Positions 60,543-64,000 of a DNA stretch of 64,000 nucleotides are shown here, in pieces. Source of the stretch: Coffea arabica. Taxonomy: Eukaryota; Streptophyta; Magnoliopsida; Gentianales; Rubiaceae. The DNA lies in NCBI RefSeq assembly GCF_036785885.1, contig NC_092320.1, positions 22,693,557-22,757,556 on the forward strand. The letters run 5' to 3'. Under the pieces are notes generated by a model that saw only the letters and a program-made list of their open reading frames with translations, was not told the DNA's origin and did not search any database. Positions within the stretch are counted from its first letter, which is position 1, and the number at the start of each line of letters is the position of its first letter. The position numbers and the translations under genes are program-made.

Positions 60543-60815
60543 CTCGGAAACCATGCTCATTAGGGCTTTGGCTAAAAATTACCATGTATGGAAACTACCT
60601 TCCATGGAGGGATCTGCGGAGGTCCTGCCTAAGAATGATAGGACCATGTGACCGCCAGGGATCATCTCTTCCGACCGTGACTTGAGAAACCGTGAAAAGT
60701 CTTTCTGAAACTGCAAGAAGTATGCCTTCCTAACGCTTGGTGGACTTGTGCTGGAAATGTAGATCTTTCCTTTGTTTAATGGTACGGCAGCAGCTTCATC
60801 CTGATGAGGAGGAAC

Positions 60816-61997
60816 CTATTCATCAGCAGCATGTCAGATTGTTATTGCTATCAGACATTTAGTACAGAGCACAATTATTTTTGTGGCTTCGTAAATGCTA
60901 CACGGTGACTTATTTACAAGTAACAAAGTTTCTATGACTTGATTTGTTAGTCACAAACTCACAATAAGACATCACCTGCTAAAAGAATAAGCATTTCCAA
61001 AGAACTTGAACCTTCAAAGATAAATTTTAGTAATTAGTCTTTAGGGTTCAAATTTTTTTTTTCCAGTTTATTTGATAAAAGCATAAAACTGCCAATTCAC
61101 AGTTCGTTCCAATTCACACAGTTTGGATGGTTCATATGATTTTAACCGATGCTTAGACCTAATCAATCCAAAGCATGAATCAAATTGAAGTCATGATAGT
61201 TCTACGGTTCAATCGATCGAACCAGTTAGTCCGATCTGATTTTCAAAATATTACCTAAATATTAAAAGTCAAAAAGAAAACCCTTTAAGTGGCACGCCAG
61301 CCTTCTGTTTATCAACAGTTCATCAATTGCAAAGGCAATGAAGTTAATCATTTCTTGATAAGCATACTACCGACATTTTGCCCACAGGCACCCCCTCCCC
61401 CCCGGGCGCCAATACTTGGATACATTAAAAGAAATATTTTGGAAAAGTAGACATCAAGTGATGGGAAAAAAAATGTACGAGAGGACACAATTTAACAGAA
61501 TCAATCATTATAGCATTTGTGATTTGAAATTTCACCATTTACGTAGTGTCTTTAGCGCAATCACACAAGGTAGGAGTACATTGCAAGGATTGCCAAGGCA
61601 GTAAGTTTGAAATTTTATGGACCATCTCAAGCCCTCTGGAAATTCTTAGTTTTGAAAAATGATAGTAATAGACAACCAATAGTTTAATTGATAAAACAAG
61701 GAAGTCCCGAGGGGAGATTATTGGGGAGTATGCAGATATGTCTGTCTTTTTGTGATTCTTGGAAGTTAAATCACAGAAAGACAGAAGAAAAGAATGGGCA
61801 AGTAGTATAGCAATATTAGGCAAATAGGAAGAGATCAGTTAAACCATTGTTGCCACTTGCAAACCAACTTGCTTCCAAACCCTACTCCTTCCAGAAACAA
61901 CAACACTAATAAAAGGAAAAAAATTGAGAGACATTGAAAAATAAAATACTTATAACAAGTTGCTTTTGTTTGTTGAGCAAGTTGGTCATTAGCAAAC
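60816..61997. other. Upstream SABATH intron or flank with repeats
   Basis: Directly upstream of the acceptor GATGAATAG at 60816. No SABATH N-terminal exon was found here. 61085-61260 contains the CGGTT-type repeat (ACGGTTCAATCGATCGAACC) related to the right arm of 18880-19600. A C-run followed by GGGCGCC lies near 61390-61410. The rest is AT-rich without recognised features. Confidence 0.5.
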
Positions 61998-63022
61998 ACG
62001 CTTCTGTTTTGTGTGCTTAAATGTCCCCAACAAAATCCTAAACATCAGCCAATCGCCCTTTCCAAATTGCAAATAATCGATCTTGTTTGTGTTTTCCCTT
62101 AACTGTCTCTGAGAAAATCCAAACTACCAGCCAATTGCCCTTTCCAAAGGGATAATTTAAGAAACCTTTCTTTAGGTTTTTAACAATTTCATTTAGGTCC
62201 CTCAAGATTTTAAAAATTATATATACCTCCCTTGTTATTTAAAATGACAATACTACCCTTAAATATTTTCATGAAATTCCTTTGTTTGGTATGTTTATAC
62301 TTAGAATGACTTTTGAAATTATTTTTTATTCTTTTTCCTTCTTTTTTTTTTAATTTTTTGCTAATAGAACTATAGAACTACCACTATTATCTCTATCTTT
62401 TATTGTAACCAAATTTTGAACTAGTGATTATTTTTTATGAATTAACTTTATATGCAATCCAATGTTTTTGCTAATCTTTGTTTTCTATTTTTTGGTATTC
62501 AAATTAACAATAAATCAAAAGGAAATGGCCCAAAATCACTACTAAATCATTATAATCCCACTATTCAAAAATTTATAAACTCTAAATGAATTATTTCAAT
62601 ATTTTCTTTTGTATCTTATAAATTTAAATCCATAATAAAATATCATCAAAAGTATTCTATCATAATGATAAAATTATTATTATAATTGTTTATCAAATAG
62701 TAAGTATGGATATGAAAAACTTGACATCTTTTTTTATAATTATACTAGATAATCTTATAATTACATAGAAAAGTAAATTAAAACTCATTACAAAAGAACA
62801 TTTTTGGGTATTCATTTAAAAATTTGACCAAGTTAATATTATTTTAAGGGAGGTAGGTGTAATTTTTCAAATTTCAGGGGAGGTTTCTGAATTTGTCCCC
62901 TTTCCAAATTGCAAATATTCGATCTTGTTTGTGTTTTCGCTTAAATGTCTCTGACATAATCCTAACCACCAGCCAATTTCTCTTTCCAAATTGCAAATAT
63001 TCGATCTTTTTTGTATTCTAGG
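61998..63022. repeat. Tandem ~82-bp repeat, about 3.5 units, interrupted
   Basis: Full units start at 62046 and 62128 and a partial one at 62970. Each begins CAGCCAAT, continues CCTTTCCAAATTGCAAATA, then TCGATCTTGTTTGTG, and ends with a TCTCTGA-AATCC phrase. A half unit precedes at about 61998. The second unit is split by MULE copy B, and the last is cut off where the chromovirus starts. Confidence 0.9.
62149..62899. mobile_element. Small non-autonomous MULE, copy B
   Basis: A 751-bp element starting GGGATAATTTAAGAAACC and ending GGTTTCTGAATTTGTCCC. The perfect 9-bp TSD CTTTCCAAA (62140-62148 and 62900-62908) is proven by the interrupted tandem unit. The interior matches copy A (ACCTCCCTTGTTATTTAAAA; GGGAGGTAGGTGTAAT). 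AT-rich and non-coding. Confidence 0.93.
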
Positions 63023-64000
63023 GCCCAGAAATCCTTTTAGCTGCTTAACTGTAGTTGGTTTTGGCCACCCCAGCATGTCTTCTACCTTCTTGGGGTCAAC
63101 CATTACCCCTTGATCAGAGATAATGTGGCCTAAGTATTCCTCCTCTATTTGAGCAAATGAGCATTTGCTCTTTTTAGCATAAAGTTGATGCTCCTTCAAG
63201 ATGTTCAGTACTGTGGCAACATGCTCCATGTGACTGTTCCAGGTGGGGTTGTAAACTAGGATGTCATCAAAGAATACCAGAACATACTGCCTGAGCTGAT
63301 CCCTGAAGATGTGGTTCATGAGATGTTGGAAGGTGGCTGGGGCATTGGTCAGGCCAAATGGCATGACCTTGAACTCATACAACCCCTGGTGAGTTCTGAA
63401 TGCTTTTTTGTATCTATCCTCCACCTTGAGTCTTATTTTATGGTAGCCAGACCTTAAGTCTATCTTGGTGAAGAATTTAGAGCCCTGCAATTCATCTATC
63501 AGTGGCATTGGGAATTTGTCTTTGATTGTCAGCTCATTGAGCTGTCTGTAGTCAACACAAAATCTCCAATTACCATCTTTCTTCTTCACCAATAGGATTG
63601 GGGATGCAAAGGAGCTGTTGCTAGTCTGGATGATTCCCATCTGTAACATTTCCTTAACCAACTTCTCTATCTCAGCTTTCTACACATAAGGACATATGCA
63701 TGGCCTATTCTGAAATGGTGTTGCTCCTTCTTTTAGTGGAATGGCATGGTCACGGCTCCTGACTGGAGGCATGCCCTGTGGTTCAGAAAACACTGTCTCA
63801 AACTGCTTCAATAGTTCTCCCAGTTCTGTTGGAATTTGCTCCTGGTCCCCTCCACCTTCTTCCACCATATAGATTTGGGCAGTGATTCCATAAGTTTGTT
63901 TCCTTCTCCATTTGGCAAGTCTGCTTCCCTTGATAGCTTTCAGCTTCAGTCTCTCTACTTCCCCCTTCAGTACCACTGGTTCCTTCCCCTTCAAAAACTT
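63023..64000 (-). pseudogene. Second Ty3/gypsy chromovirus-type pol, partial
   Basis: The minus strand encodes the linker before RT (LLKQFETVFSEPQGMPPVRS) at 63680-63994. RT follows from 63661 to about 63023: [50 protein letters not shown], and the catalytic YVLVFFDDILVY. A TAG replaces the usual Gln at about 63680 (CPYV then stop, then KAEIE), separating the two frames. RT ends abruptly after LKGFLG, where tandem repeat sequence begins, so the 3' half is missing on this side. The 5' part continues beyond 64000. Confidence 0.92.

Larger units (their letters stand above)
54110..60815 (-). pseudogene. SABATH methyltransferase gene, 3' exons, disrupted
   Basis: SABATH enzymes transfer a methyl group from S-adenosylmethionine to small acids or N-heterocycles. 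Two exons are visible. 60543-60815 (91 codons) encodes [34 protein letters not shown] and [11 protein letters not shown]. The final exon starts at 60008 (GRVPEEKFDSFNVPYYAPS, EVEQEGSFVI, SIRAVVESMFESHFGG, MFINLVIS). Splice sites are good (GAG|GTAACA and TTATTGCAG|GGACG, phase 0). The original end is recovered across the insertion: ATATC at 59653-59657 continues at 54151, giving VTRKSPQMFKN and a stop at 54110. Breaks: codon 79 of the first exon is TAA (60579-60581) where relatives have Glu, and an LTR-like element lies in the last exon. N-terminal exons are absent up to 64000. Substrate unknown. Confidence 0.88.

Noticed and set aside
54110..60815. Assigning the SABATH gene to caffeine, salicylate or jasmonate methylation
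   Set aside because: Substrate-determining N-terminal and middle residues are mostly outside the visible exons, so only the family can be named.

Overview
The window is nuclear DNA from a flowering plant, most likely a eudicot. It is AT-rich, with GT-AG introns, a plant-type beta-tubulin gene, a SABATH methyltransferase gene, chromoviral, Athila-like and copia retroelements, FAR1-type Mutator elements and plant MITEs. Only two host genes can be recognised, one near each end. The space between is a graveyard of transposable elements, many with both ends and target-site duplications (TSDs) still readable.

Left end (1-2600): the first two coding exons (394 and 270 bp) of a beta-tubulin gene on the minus strand, with its promoter, leader exon and a 797-bp leader intron. 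The third coding exon lies beyond base 1.

2600-19600: non-coding DNA with short elements. These are a fold-back Mutator-like element (4637-9250) split by a 3.2-kb LTR-like insertion, a small MULE (12248-13236) carrying a SINE-like insertion, a Stowaway MITE, a hAT MITE, and a ~480-bp direct duplication (13450 and 18276).

19640-44900: a nested stack. A degenerate minus-strand copia gag/protease is cut by a SINE and by a chromovirus (21001-44724). The chromovirus is cut between protease and reverse transcriptase by a solo LTR (22716-41702). That LTR holds an Athila-like non-autonomous element (23885-30693) and a copia element (31750-40356). The copia holds a 4.8-kb MULE (32161-36975) with ~212-bp terminal inverted repeats and a FAR1/FHY3-type transposase gene. 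Five levels can be followed from TSDs.

44900-54100: a candidate Helitron, two terminal-inverted-repeat elements, unassigned DNA and a plus-strand copia RNase H remnant.

54110-60815: the 3' part of a SABATH methyltransferase gene on the minus strand, broken twice: by an in-frame TAA, and by a 5.5-kb LTR-like insertion 11 codons before the stop. 61998-63022 is an 82-bp tandem repeat interrupted by a MULE. The window ends in another chromovirus on the minus strand (63023-64000).

No functional pathway joins these genes. The main interest is the insertion history, the MULE families, and the retroelement insertion at the very end of a specialised-metabolism gene. All coordinates come from reading by eye, and family names from remembered motifs; no database search was done.
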